Part shown: piece after piece, positions 18,422 to 26,971 of the stretch | Numbering within the stretch: position 1 is the first letter of the stretch | Layout: every line of letters starts with the position of its first letter | NCBI RefSeq assembly: GCF_031582905.1 | Contig: NZ_CP133990.1 | Span: 1,736,001-1,800,000 of the forward strand | Direction: 5' to 3' | Source: Pengzhenrongella sp031582905 | Lineage (GTDB): Bacteria > Actinomycetota > Actinomycetes > Actinomycetales > Cellulomonadaceae | DNA: 64,000 nt | The notes under the pieces: model-generated | What the model was told of the DNA's origin: nothing | Seen by the model: the letters and a program-made list of their open reading frames with translations, nothing else | The model's database searches: none | Program-made: the position numbers and the translations under genes

Positions 18422-19783
18422 ATGCGACACACACGAGGTACGCAGGTCCGGGCACGTGGCGGGGCGCGGCGCGCGCTGGTGGGCGGGTTCGCCACGGCAG
18501 CGCTGCTGCTGACGGCCGCCTGCGGGCAGGGCGAGGAGCCCGCAGCCGAGCCCGAGGCCGACGGCGGCACGGAGGCCGCCGCCGAGGGCCCGGCCGAGAT
18601 CCGCTTCGTCTGGTGGGGCAACGAGGAGCGCGCGGCCCTCACCAACGAGGCGGTCGACGCCTTCATGGCGGCCAACCCGGACATCACGGTCGAGACGGAG
18701 TCCGTCGACTTCAACTCCTACTTCGACCGCCTCGCGACCGCGGTCGCGGCCGGCGACGAGCCCGACGTCATCACCATGGGTGGTGCCTACCCGCGCGAGT
18801 ACGGCGACCGGGGGGTGCTCATGGACCTCGAGGAGGTCTCCGAGCACCTCGACCTGTCCACCCTGGACGCCAGCGCGCTGGCGAACGGCTACTTCAGCGA
18901 CACCCAGTACGGCGTCCCGACCGGCGTCAACACGTTCGGGCTCATCGTGAACCCGGCCGTGTTCGAGGCCGCGGGAGTCGAGCTGCCGGACGACGAGACG
19001 TGGGACTGGGACGAGTTCGTCGACATCGCGACCGAGATCTCCGCGAACACGCCCGAAGGCACCTACGGCGTCGAGGACCCCACGGCGCCGGACGCGCTCG
19101 ACCTGTACGCGAACCAGCACACGGGGCTGGGCCTCTACTCGCCCGAGGGCGAGATCGCCATCGAGGCCGAGACCGTCCAGAACTGGTTCGACATGACGAC
19201 GACGCTCATGGAGCAGGGCGCGACGCCGCAGGCGAGCATCACGGCCGAGCTGGCGGGCCAGCCGGCCCCCGAGCAGACGCTGCTGGGCCGGGGCCTCGCC
19301 GGGATGAAGTTCGGCTGGTCCAACCTGCTGTCGGCCTACAGCACCGCGGCCGGCCAGGACATGATCATGCTGCTGCCGCCGGGCGAGTCGAACCACGAGG
19401 GCCCGGGCATGTGGCTGCAGGCCTCCCAGCTGTGGACCATCAGCAAGAACACGGAGTACCCCGAGGCCTCGGCCAAGCTGCTCGACTTCATGGTCAACTC
19501 CACCGAGGTGGCCGACATCCTCGGCGCCAACCGTGGCATCCCGGCCAACGCCGAGATCCGCGAGCACCTCTCCACCGGCCTGACGCCGGTGCAGCAGACG
19601 GAGTACGACTTCATCGAGCGGGTCGGTGGGCACGCGGACGGCGACTTCGTCGTCGGCCCGACCGGCTCCACCGAAAGCGTGCAGATCCTGACCCGGCTCA
19701 ACGACCAGGTGCTGTTCGGCCAGCTCGAGCCGGCCGCCGCTGCGGAGCAGTTCGTGACGGAGCTCACCGCCGCGGTCTCCTGA
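18422..19783 (+). CDS. ABC sugar transporter substrate-binding lipoprotein
   Basis: 453 residues. A lipoprotein signal ends with LLLTAAC, the lipidated Cys at about residue 34, then an acidic low-complexity linker and a family-1 extracellular solute-binding protein fold: IRFVWWGNEERAAL, AVAAGDEPDVITMGG, YGVPTGVNTFGLIVN. It would bind an oligosaccharide outside the membrane and pass it to CUT1-type permeases. No permease genes follow; the next gene is a glycosidase. The transporter must be completed by permeases coded elsewhere, or this gene works alone. The frame is clean. Confidence 0.9.
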   Translation: MRHTRGTQVRARGGARRALVGGFATAALLLTAACGQGEEPAAEPEADGGTEAAAEGPAEIRFVWWGNEERAALTNEAVDAFMAANPDITVETESVDFNSYFDRLATAVAAGDEPDVITMGGAYPREYGDRGVLMDLEEVSEHLDLSTLDASALANGYFSDTQYGVPTGVNTFGLIVNPAVFEAAGVELPDDETWDWDEFVDIATEISANTPEGTYGVEDPTAPDALDLYANQHTGLGLYSPEGEIAIEAETVQNWFDMTTTLMEQGATPQASITAELAGQPAPEQTLLGRGLAGMKFGWSNLLSAYSTAAGQDMIMLLPPGESNHEGPGMWLQASQLWTISKNTEYPEASAKLLDFMVNSTEVADILGANRGIPANAEIREHLSTGLTPVQQTEYDFIERVGGHADGDFVVGPTGSTESVQILTRLNDQVLFGQLEPAAAAEQFVTELTAAVS

Positions 19784-19790
19784 CCGCCCT

Positions 19791-19828
19791 CGCGTGCCGG
19801 CGCCCGCCACTGGCGGCGCCGGCACGCG
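19791..19828 (+). terminator. 14-bp stem-loop between lipoprotein and glycosidase genes
   Basis: A perfect 14-bp inverted repeat (CGCGTGCCGGCGCC / GGCGCCGGCACGCG) with a 10-nt loop starts 8 bp after the lipoprotein stop and ends 57 bp before the next start. It probably protects the upstream mRNA end or partly terminates, so that the binding protein is made in excess. Confidence 0.65.
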
Positions 19829-19885
19829 GCTGCCCGGAGCACAGCTGACGACCGACGTACCGACCCGCCGAGGAGACCCGCACGC

Positions 19886-22162
19886 GTGAGCCCCATCGAC
19901 CGCGAGGTCCTGGTCCGACGACACACCGTGCGGGTCACCGAGATCGATCCCCGCTCACCGCTCCAGGTGGGCAACGGGGAGATCGGCATGTCCGTGGACG
20001 TCACGGGCCTGCAGACGTTCCCCGAGCTCTACCCCGTGGTCGACCCCGCGGGTGGGCCGGCCGGGACGCTGCTCGGGACCCAGTCCCAGTGGGGCTGGCA
20101 CAGCACACCGCCGCCCCCGGGCCTCGACCCGGACACGGCCCTCGGGGCCGCCCGACGCCCGTACCGCACGCCACGCGGCGACGTCCCGTACGTCGACGCC
20201 CAGCCGCTGGCCGGTTCGGACGACTCCGCCCTGGACGATGCGACCCTGTGGCTGCGCGCCAACCCGCACCGGCTCGACCTGGCCCGGATGGGCCTGCTGG
20301 TGCCCGACGGCGGGTCGTACCGGGCGCCGTCGTCGGCGGACCTGGGCCAGACCCGGCAGAGCCTCGACCTGTGGTCGGGGACGATCACCAGCGACGTCGT
20401 CCTGGCCGGTCGCCGCCTGCAGGTGACCACTGCGTGCCACCCCGAGCGCGACGTCCTCGCGGTGCGCGTCGTCGGCAGGGGATCACCCGACGGGTCGGTG
20501 CCCGACGACGGCGCAGTGCCCGACGACGACGCGGTGCCCGACGACGGCGCGGTGCCCGACCGCGGCGCAGTGCCCGACGACGGCGTGGGCCTCGCCGTAC
20601 GGCTGACGTTCCCGTACGGCTCCCAGTCGTGGAGCAACGCCGCCGACTGGCTGAGCCCGGACGCGCACACCACCGAGGTGCACGCGCGGCCGCACGGCGC
20701 CCGCGTCCTGCGCCGGTTCGACGGCGCGGGGGAGGCGACGTACCGCGTCGACGTGTCCGTCGGTCCCGGGACGCACGTCGAGCAGACCGGTGCGCACGAG
20801 GTCACGGTGACGTCGGACGGGCCGGTGCTCGACCTCGTCGTCGGGCTCGCTCCCACCACGTCGGACGGCACGTCGGACGGCAGCGCGGTCGGCACGGTGG
20901 TCGGCACGGGGGACGGCACGGCGGACGGCACGGCGACGCACGGGCCCACCACGGTCGACGACGTGCTCACCGCCACCGCGGCCCACTGGCCGGCGTTCTG
21001 GCGCAGCGGCGCCGCTCTGGACCTGTCCGGCAGCACCGACCCGCGCGCCCACGAGCTCGAGCGGCGTGCGGTCCTGTCGCAGTACCTGACCGCCATCCAG
21101 TGCGCAGGGTCCCTCCCGCCGCAGGAGACCGGACTGGTCGGCAACAGCTGGCGCGGCCGGTTCCACCTCGAGATGCACTGGTGGCACGCGGCGCACTTCC
21201 CGCTGTGGGGTCGGCCGGAGCTGCTCGAGCGGAGCATGGGGTGGTACGAGCGGATCCTGCCCGCCGCGCAGGCGACGGCGCGGCTGCAGGGCTACGCGGG
21301 GGCGCGGTGGCCCAAGCAGGTCGGTCCTGACGGCCGGGAGAGCCCGAGCGACATCGGTCCCTTCCTGCTCTGGCAGCAGCCGCACGTCATCCACCTCGCC
21401 GAGCTGCTGCGCCGGGCCGGCGACCCGGCCGACGTCGTCGCGCGCCTGGGTGGGCTCGTCGAGGAGACCGCGCGGTTCATGGCGGACGTCGCCGAGCCGA
21501 CCCCCGACGGCTACGCGCTCGGACCGCCGCTCATCCCGGCGCAGGAGTCCTACGCGTCGATGCGGGACCGGGTCGTCAACCCGCCGTTCGAGCTCGCCTA
21601 CTGGTCGTGGGCGCTCGGGGTCGCACAGCGCTGGCGCGTGCAGGGAGGCGGCGAGCCGGAGCCGCTCTGGGATGCGGTGGGGCGCGGCATGGTCCGCCCG
21701 CTCGTGCGCGAGGGCGTCCTCGCGGCGATCGGCGTCGAGCCGTTCACGATCCGCACCGACCACCCGTCCATGGTCTACGGGCTCGGCGTCGTGCCGGCGA
21801 CCGACCTCATGGACCCTGCGGTCGTCCGCGCCACGCTGGCGTCGGTGCTCGACGACTGGGACTGGCCCAGCACGTGGGGGTGGGACTACCCGGCGCTGGC
21901 GATGACGGCTGCCCGTCTCGGGGACCCCGCGCTCGCGGTCGACCTGCTGCTGCGCGACGAGACCAAGAACCTCCACCTGCCCAACGGTCACAACCGGCAG
22001 ACCGACCACCTGCCGGTCTACCTGCCGGGCAACGGCGGGCTGCTCGCGGCGCTCGCCCTCATGGCGGGTGGCTGGGACGACGACGGCGGCCGCTCGGCGC
22101 CGGGATTCCCCGACGACGGGACGTGGGTCGTCCGGCACGAGGGCTTCGTCCCAGCGCCCTGA
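19886..22162 (+). CDS. six-hairpin (alpha/alpha)6 glycosidase-like protein
   Basis: 758 residues, no signal peptide, hence cytoplasmic. An N-terminal beta-rich domain (LQVGNGEIGMSVDVTGLQTF) precedes an (alpha/alpha)6 barrel from about residue 370, with GLVGNSWRGRFHLEMHWWHA, then HLPNGHNRQ and LPVYLPGNGGLL near the end. The pattern resembles GH65/GH95-type enzymes, but I cannot place it in one family. Two low-complexity insertions sit in the N-terminal domain: a PDDGAV-type 18-bp repeat (about 20497-20585) and a Gly/Thr/Asp repeat (about 20868-20940). Start GTG 19886 has GAGGAG upstream. By context it hydrolyses the sugar taken up via the adjacent binding protein. Confidence 0.75.
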   Translation: MSPIDREVLVRRHTVRVTEIDPRSPLQVGNGEIGMSVDVTGLQTFPELYPVVDPAGGPAGTLLGTQSQWGWHSTPPPPGLDPDTALGAARRPYRTPRGDVPYVDAQPLAGSDDSALDDATLWLRANPHRLDLARMGLLVPDGGSYRAPSSADLGQTRQSLDLWSGTITSDVVLAGRRLQVTTACHPERDVLAVRVVGRGSPDGSVPDDGAVPDDDAVPDDGAVPDRGAVPDDGVGLAVRLTFPYGSQSWSNAADWLSPDAHTTEVHARPHGARVLRRFDGAGEATYRVDVSVGPGTHVEQTGAHEVTVTSDGPVLDLVVGLAPTTSDGTSDGSAVGTVVGTGDGTADGTATHGPTTVDDVLTATAAHWPAFWRSGAALDLSGSTDPRAHELERRAVLSQYLTAIQCAGSLPPQETGLVGNSWRGRFHLEMHWWHAAHFPLWGRPELLERSMGWYERILPAAQATARLQGYAGARWPKQVGPDGRESPSDIGPFLLWQQPHVIHLAELLRRAGDPADVVARLGGLVEETARFMADVAEPTPDGYALGPPLIPAQESYASMRDRVVNPPFELAYWSWALGVAQRWRVQGGGEPEPLWDAVGRGMVRPLVREGVLAAIGVEPFTIRTDHPSMVYGLGVVPATDLMDPAVVRATLASVLDDWDWPSTWGWDYPALAMTAARLGDPALAVDLLLRDETKNLHLPNGHNRQTDHLPVYLPGNGGLLAALALMAGGWDDDGGRSAPGFPDDGTWVVRHEGFVPAP

Positions 22163-22299
22163 ACGCCGTTGCGCGACGCTCGCTGCATGTCGCTGTGACG
22201 TGGCACTTCGACTATCGGGCTACTCGCCGACCCGCGGCGGGGATGTGGGTGGCGTCCGGGACCCTCGAAAAACCATCGAGACTCCTGAACGGACCTCAC

Positions 22300-23705
22300 G
22301 TGACACCCACATCGAGCGACGACGTCATCTCCTCGATCCAGGACTGGATCTCGCGCATCAGGTCTGGGGGCATCGAAGGGACCGTGAGGGTCGTTGGCGA
22401 GCTCGCGAACGAACCGCGTAAGGGCACCAGAGCGGAGCTTCTGCTGCCAGTCGGTGGCGGCAGAGTCGGTTTCGGGCTGGTCTCCGTCTGGGTCAACTCG
22501 CTGCGCTGGTCGGGGCCAAGGCAGCGACCGCCGACACCTGACCAGCGGCCGGCGGCTGCCGCGGACGAATCGGTAGGACGCCGTGTGACGGTCCAGGGAC
22601 GGGTCAGCCTCGACAGCGACGGCACCCTCGTCGTCCAGGGCGGTTCGCTGGACATCGACACAGCGTCCCAAGGGCCGTTCTCGCAGTGGCGTGCCGAGCA
22701 AGCCGCCGAGGTCGGGATCTCAGTGAAGGGAAGTGCGCACCGTTCGGAGGTCGGCGACATCGTGAACTCGCTCCGAAGTCAGGACCTGTCAGGGGAAGCA
22801 TCCTCTGGCTCGGAACGGAGTACACGCACGCATATACGGACTTCATCCGTTCGAGCCGCGAACTCGCCGCGGCGACCGCGGTGGCCGGTGCAGTGATGAA
22901 GGGGCCGAACGCCGTCGAAAGGATGCGTGCAGCACTGGAAGCGGTCGACCCCCGTCGAACGAAGCTGGTGATCATCGCGCGTGGAGGTGGGGATCGTGTC
23001 GACCTGGCCGCGTTCGACGACGCCCGGCTCCTGCGCGCGGTGAAGCAATGCCCTGCACCGACCCTCGTCGCGATCGGGCACGTCCGCGACGAGCCGCTGA
23101 TCGAGAAGGTCGCCACCTGGGTGTTGAACACTCCGACGGACGTGCGCAAGCCGCTCTACCCAGCGGTCACCGGCAAACCCACGATGGAGGAGCAGCGCGC
23201 CAACCGAGCGATACACGACCACGAACTGGCGAGGGCGTGCGCTGAAGTCGAGCGGCTGAACAGAGTCGTGACGGCGTCACAGGCCCAGGCTGTGCACCTG
23301 ACCCGCGAGCGAGAGCGCGACGTCGACATATTCGCTCGCCACTGGTGGGATTTGGTGCGTGAGGAGAACGCGCGGCGAATCCGGCAGCACTACCGGCTCC
23401 TCGCGCTGCTCTTGACCTTTGCCTCGCCCCTCATGGCCTGGCTGTGGTGGCGGGCGGCGGCGCCGGAGTGGCAGGCAACGTGGCTTCATCCGCTGGTGAT
23501 GCTCGTGGTCGTCTGGGCTGCCGCGGCCATCGTGGGTCTGACACCGCGGCGACTGGGCCGCCGGCCGTGGTTGCGCACGGCTAGCCGGGCCGAACTCGCC
23601 AAGGCCTACCGGTCGGCCAAGACCGTGGGCGCGTTCAATCGAGCCGCGGCGGCCCATGACGAGGTCACACCGCGGCTGCGCCGGCCACGCAGCCACCAGA
23701 CGTGA
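22300..23705 (+). CDS. exonuclease VII large-subunit (XseA)-like protein with two C-terminal membrane helices (frameshifted)
   Basis: About 468 residues after one base is added near 22793 (GGGG run), giving LSGGSILWLGTEY. Residues ~20-110 look like the XseA OB-fold (VRVVGELANEPRKGTRAELL, then VTVQGRVSLDSDGTLVVQGG). The central part has the XseA catalytic signature: LVIIARGGGDRVDLAAFDD at ~223-241, then TLVAIGHVRDEPLIEKVATW, preserving the His and Asp of GHxxD. A coiled-coil-like segment (~285-345) follows, then two hydrophobic helices (~366-385, 396-414) and a basic tail; the helices are foreign to XseA. No xseB lies nearby. Codon use is less GC-rich than its neighbours, which suggests transfer. 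Start GTG 22300 has no strong SD; ATG 22243 is an alternative. Confidence 0.7.
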
Positions 23706-23777
23706 CCGGCAACCGGACGGTCTCTCCCTGCTGAAGTCCGGACACGCCAAGGGAAGATGGGCGGTACGTGACCCTCG

Positions 23778-23805
23778 TGTCAGCGCCCGAAGGGAAGCGC
23801 TGTCA
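23778..23805. terminator. weak hairpin between convergent genes
   Basis: CAGCGC (23781-23786) pairs with GCGCTG (23797-23802) in the 156-bp gap between the XseA-like gene and the convergent lipoprotein gene. The stem is only 6 bp. Confidence 0.35.
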
Positions 23806-23861
23806 CCTGGCGAGCTCCCGGGACCCGCACCGAGCAGGGACGACGCCGTGTGCGGGTGCTG

Positions 23862-24743
23862 TCAGTCCACGGTGACGGTGCGCGAGTCGGTCATGACCGC
23901 GCCGCCCTCGCCGTCCGACGGGTCGCTCTCGGAGATGACGACGGTGTAGGTATCCGGCTGCAGGTCGACGTCGAACGAGTACGGCGCGAAGGTCTGCCCC
24001 TCGGCCGTGGTGGTGACACCCGACTCCACCTCTGCACCCTGGGCGTCCAGGACCTGCCAGAGCAGGGTGGCCTCGAACACCGCCGCATCCCCGCTGACCG
24101 TCACGGGCGACCCCGTGGTGGCGCCCTCGGCGGGGGTGTCGATCTGCACCAGCAGCCGGACCGACAACGGGTCCGTGCGCATGACCGGCTCGTCCCAGAC
24201 CAGCACGCCCCACAGGTCCACGTCCTGCTCGCCGCCGATGGTGAGCAGGACGCCGGCGTCCGGGTCGCCGGCCGCCTCGGTCGCGGTGTACACGAGCTGC
24301 TGCACCATCAGGGCGGCGGCCTCGGAGCCGACGGACGCGGTCCGCGCCTCCTCGCTCAGGTCGACGACGATCGTGCCGCCGTCGCGGGTCACGCCCAGCA
24401 CCTCGGTGGCGGGGTCCCACGGCGAGCTGTAGTCGGAGTCGTCCGGACCGGCGATCATCGCCTCGACGGCTGCTCGGACGGGGTCGTCCCCGGCGAGCTC
24501 GCGGGGCTCGTGAGCCAACCGGAAGCCGGTGCGCGTGTCGACGAGGTAGTACACCGACGAGGTCTGGGGCGCCGACGTCGGCGACGGGCTCGTGGTGGGG
24601 CTCGGGTCGGGTGTCGCCGCGGGGCTGCTGACGACCGGGGCGGGTGTGGTGGGTGCCGCGCCGTCCGTGCCGTCGCCGCACGCGGCGGTCAGGGCGAGGA
24701 CGGCGGCAGCCGCGAGGGCGGTCCCTCGGCGGTGAACGTGCAT
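23862..24743 (-). CDS. lipoprotein with GerMN and Gmad2 (Ig-like) domains
   Basis: 293 residues. Lipoprotein signal with lipobox LTAAC (Cys ~22), a Pro/Ser/Thr linker, then a GerMN domain (~65-175; motifs DGGTIVVDLSEEART and QLVYTATEA) and a C-terminal Ig-like Gmad2 domain (~195-290; PLSVRLLVQIDTPAEGATTG through YTVVISESDPSDGEGG). The pairing is well known from LpqB/GerM relatives on the outer face of the membrane in Gram-positives; the function there is unclear. Start ATG 24743 has GAGGAGG upstream. Standalone minus-strand gene, clean frame. Confidence 0.85.
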   Translation of the reverse strand: MHVHRRGTALAAAAVLALTAACGDGTDGAAPTTPAPVVSSPAATPDPSPTTSPSPTSAPQTSSVYYLVDTRTGFRLAHEPRELAGDDPVRAAVEAMIAGPDDSDYSSPWDPATEVLGVTRDGGTIVVDLSEEARTASVGSEAAALMVQQLVYTATEAAGDPDAGVLLTIGGEQDVDLWGVLVWDEPVMRTDPLSVRLLVQIDTPAEGATTGSPVTVSGDAAVFEATLLWQVLDAQGAEVESGVTTTAEGQTFAPYSFDVDLQPDTYTVVISESDPSDGEGGAVMTDSRTVTVD

Positions 24744-24863
24744 GGCGGCCTCCTCGTGGCAGGGTGTGACCTGCGCACTTTACCAACGCTTGGCTGTGTG
24801 CGTCACACCCCCGGTTCCAGGCGACCGGTGGCGGGTGTGGGTGGCCCTCGCCATCCTGGGCGG

Positions 24864-25559
24864 GTGACCACGCCGCCGCCGCTCGTGACGTTCGGGCACG
24901 GGACCGCCGACGCCGACCGCATCGCCGAGCTCCTCGTGGGCGCCGGGGTCACGCGACTCGTGGACGTGCGGCGCTTCCCGGGGAGCCGACGCCACCCGCA
25001 CGTCGCCCGTGACGTGATGGCCCAGTGGCTGCCCGCCGCCGGGGTCGCCTACCGCTGGGAGCCCCGGCTCGGGGGACGACGGCGGGTCGAGCGCACCGGC
25101 GACGACGCCTCACCGGACCCGTGGTGGCAGGTCGAGGCGTTCCGCGCGTACGCCGCGTACACCCGCACCCACGAGTTCCGGTCGGCGATGGGTGAGCTCC
25201 TCGCCGATGCGCAGCGCCACGACGCCGGTCGGACGGCGGTGCTGTGCAGCGAGACGGTGTGGTGGCGCTGCCACCGGCGGCTGATCAGCGACGTCGCGGT
25301 GCTGCTGCACGGCATGCCCGTCGAGCACCTCGCTCACGACGGGCGGCTCGGCCCGCACCGCCCGGCGGCGGGCGCACGCGTCGCGCCGGACGGGCTGCGC
25401 TACGACGTGCGCCCCGACCCGGAGCCTGAGCCGAGCCCCAAGTCGAGTCCCGAGCCAGACCCCGAGCCGGGCGCCGACGCGGCGGAGGACGTCCCCGCAC
25501 CAGCAGTGGCCGCCGGCGCCGGCGTGACGGCCGCCGTCAGGAGCGAGGCGCGTACATGA
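24864..25559 (+). CDS. DUF488 family protein
   Basis: 231 residues. DUF488 hallmarks are plain: LVTFGHGTADADRIAELL at the start, LVDVRRFPGSRRHPH, YRWEPRLGG and CSETVWWRCHRRLIS with the conserved Cys. The domain ends at about residue 180; the tail is a Pro/Glu/Ser repeat (PDPEPEPSPKSSPEPDPEP) and is probably disordered. The biochemical role of DUF488 is unknown. GTG 24864 fits the family N-terminus. Its 3' end overlaps the convergent YnfA gene by 23 bp. Confidence 0.85.
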   Translation: MTTPPPLVTFGHGTADADRIAELLVGAGVTRLVDVRRFPGSRRHPHVARDVMAQWLPAAGVAYRWEPRLGGRRRVERTGDDASPDPWWQVEAFRAYAAYTRTHEFRSAMGELLADAQRHDAGRTAVLCSETVWWRCHRRLISDVAVLLHGMPVEHLAHDGRLGPHRPAAGARVAPDGLRYDVRPDPEPEPSPKSSPEPDPEPGADAAEDVPAPAVAAGAGVTAAVRSEART

Positions 25560-25869
25560 GCACGGCGACCCCCACGAGGCAGATGCCCGCACCGACGAGG
25601 TCGAACCGGTCGGGGCGGAAGCCGTCCACGACCACGCCCCACAGCAGCGAGCCCGCGACGAACACCCCGCCGTACGCCGCGAGGATGCGTCCGAAGTTCG
25701 CGTCGGGCTGGAGCGTCGCCACGAAGCCGTACGCCCCCAGCGCGATCACGCCGGCGCCGACCCACAGGGCGCCCCGGTGCTCACGGACGCCCTGCCAGAT
25801 GAGCCAGGCGCCCCCGATCTCCGCGACGGCGGCGAGCGCGAACAGGAGCACGGAGCGCAGGACGGTCAT
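25537..25869 (-). CDS. YnfA/UPF0060 small multidrug-resistance-like membrane protein
   Basis: 110 residues with four hydrophobic helices and the family signature: AVAEIGGAWLIWQGVREHRG, GVIALGAYGFVATLQPDANFGRILAAYGG and ending VLMYAPRS. YnfA proteins resemble the small multidrug-resistance fold and sit in the inner membrane; substrates are poorly known. Complete, clean frame. Convergent with the DUF488 gene. Confidence 0.92.
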   Translation of the reverse strand: MTVLRSVLLFALAAVAEIGGAWLIWQGVREHRGALWVGAGVIALGAYGFVATLQPDANFGRILAAYGGVFVAGSLLWGVVVDGFRPDRFDLVGAGICLVGVAVLMYAPRS

Positions 25870-25900
25870 GGCGGAAGTGTGCCGTCCACCCCGAGCTCCG

Positions 25901-25983
25901 CACACCGGTCGACGCGGGCACACCGGTCGACGCGCACACACCGGTAGCCGCGCGCGCACCGGCACGTGCCCGCACACCGGCAC
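25901..25983. repeat. 18-bp tandem repeats (about 4.6 copies)
   Basis: Units of 18 bp start at 25901, 25919, 25937, 25955 and 25973, with core CACACCGGTCGACGCG drifting along the array. They fill the gap between the divergent YnfA and DUF1353 genes, so they overlap both promoter regions. Confidence 0.65.
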
Positions 25984-26004
25984 CTGAGCGGGGAGGGCGA
26001 GCAC

Positions 26005-26922
26005 ATGCCGTGGCGATGGAGTCCGGAGACGGAGGCGGGGACAGAGGAGGGGACGGAGACGAAGGCGGGGACGGAGACGGAGGCGGGAACGGCGCCGCAG
26101 GCTGAGGCGGGGACGGTGGACGCCGAGGGCTTCGGCCCGGACGGTGACGAACCGGTGGGCGGCTTCGTCCCGATCGAGCTGGCGCAGACCGGGCCGAGGT
26201 CCTTCACCCTGCGCGCGGACCTCGTCCACGAGCTCCGGCCCGGGAGCACAGGTGTCGGTCCGGATCCGCTCAGCGCTCTCGGCCCGGGTCCCGCGACGGG
26301 TCCCGCGACGAGTCCCACGACGGATCCCGCCGCCCAGCCCGCCGTCGTCGTGGTCCCGACCGGGTTCACGACCGACCTCGCGTCGGTCCCGTTCCCACTC
26401 TGGGCGCTCATCGGCCCGTTCGGGCGGCACACCCGCGCGGCGATCCTGCACGACTACGGGTGCTCCCTCCTCGAGCCCCCGCTGCGCACGCCGGTCCGCT
26501 ACCGCGAGCGGGCCGCCGTGGACCTCCGCTTCCGGGTGGCCCTGCTGGACAGCGACGTGCCGCGACTGCGCGCGTGGCTCATGTGGGGTGCGGTGAGCGT
26601 CGGCCGCGTCGTCGTGCACGGGTCGGCCGTGCGGGTCGCGGCGCTGGCTCTGCAGCTCGTGGTCGGCCTCGGGCTGCTCGGTCTCGCCGTCGCGGCACCG
26701 CTGCCGGTCCCGTGGCGCCTCGGGGCGCTGCTCGCGCCGCTGGTCCTGAGCGCGCTGTGGGGACGCGAGTGGCCGGTGCCCATGATCGCCCACTACGCGG
26801 GTGCGCTCGTCCTGCCCGCCCTCGTGGTCAACGTCGTCACGGCCGGTGTGCTCACGGTGCTCGGCCTCGGGTGGCGTGGCCGAGCCACGGACATCGTGCC
26901 GACCGGGGTGGGCGACGGCTGA
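26005..26922 (+). CDS. DUF1353 protein with C-terminal membrane helices
   Basis: 305 residues. After a repeated Thr/Glu/Ala/Gly head (residues ~7-45, unit TEAGT) comes a DUF1353 domain: VVVPTGFTTDLASVPFPLW, then HTRAAILHDYGCSL. DUF1353 is best known from phage and prophage proteins of unknown role. The last ~110 residues hold three or four hydrophobic helices, not part of the usual DUF1353 unit. Start ATG 26005 has GGGAGG upstream. An Ala/Thr/Pro repeat inside the domain (about 26282-26340) adds another variable tract. Confidence 0.8.
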   Translation: MPWRWSPETEAGTEEGTETKAGTETEAGTAPQAEAGTVDAEGFGPDGDEPVGGFVPIELAQTGPRSFTLRADLVHELRPGSTGVGPDPLSALGPGPATGPATSPTTDPAAQPAVVVVPTGFTTDLASVPFPLWALIGPFGRHTRAAILHDYGCSLLEPPLRTPVRYRERAAVDLRFRVALLDSDVPRLRAWLMWGAVSVGRVVVHGSAVRVAALALQLVVGLGLLGLAVAAPLPVPWRLGALLAPLVLSALWGREWPVPMIAHYAGALVLPALVVNVVTAGVLTVLGLGWRGRATDIVPTGVGDG

Positions 26923-26971
26923 GGCGGCCCGCGCGTCGCTGGACCGTCGGCCGCTCGCCGGTCGGGTCGGA

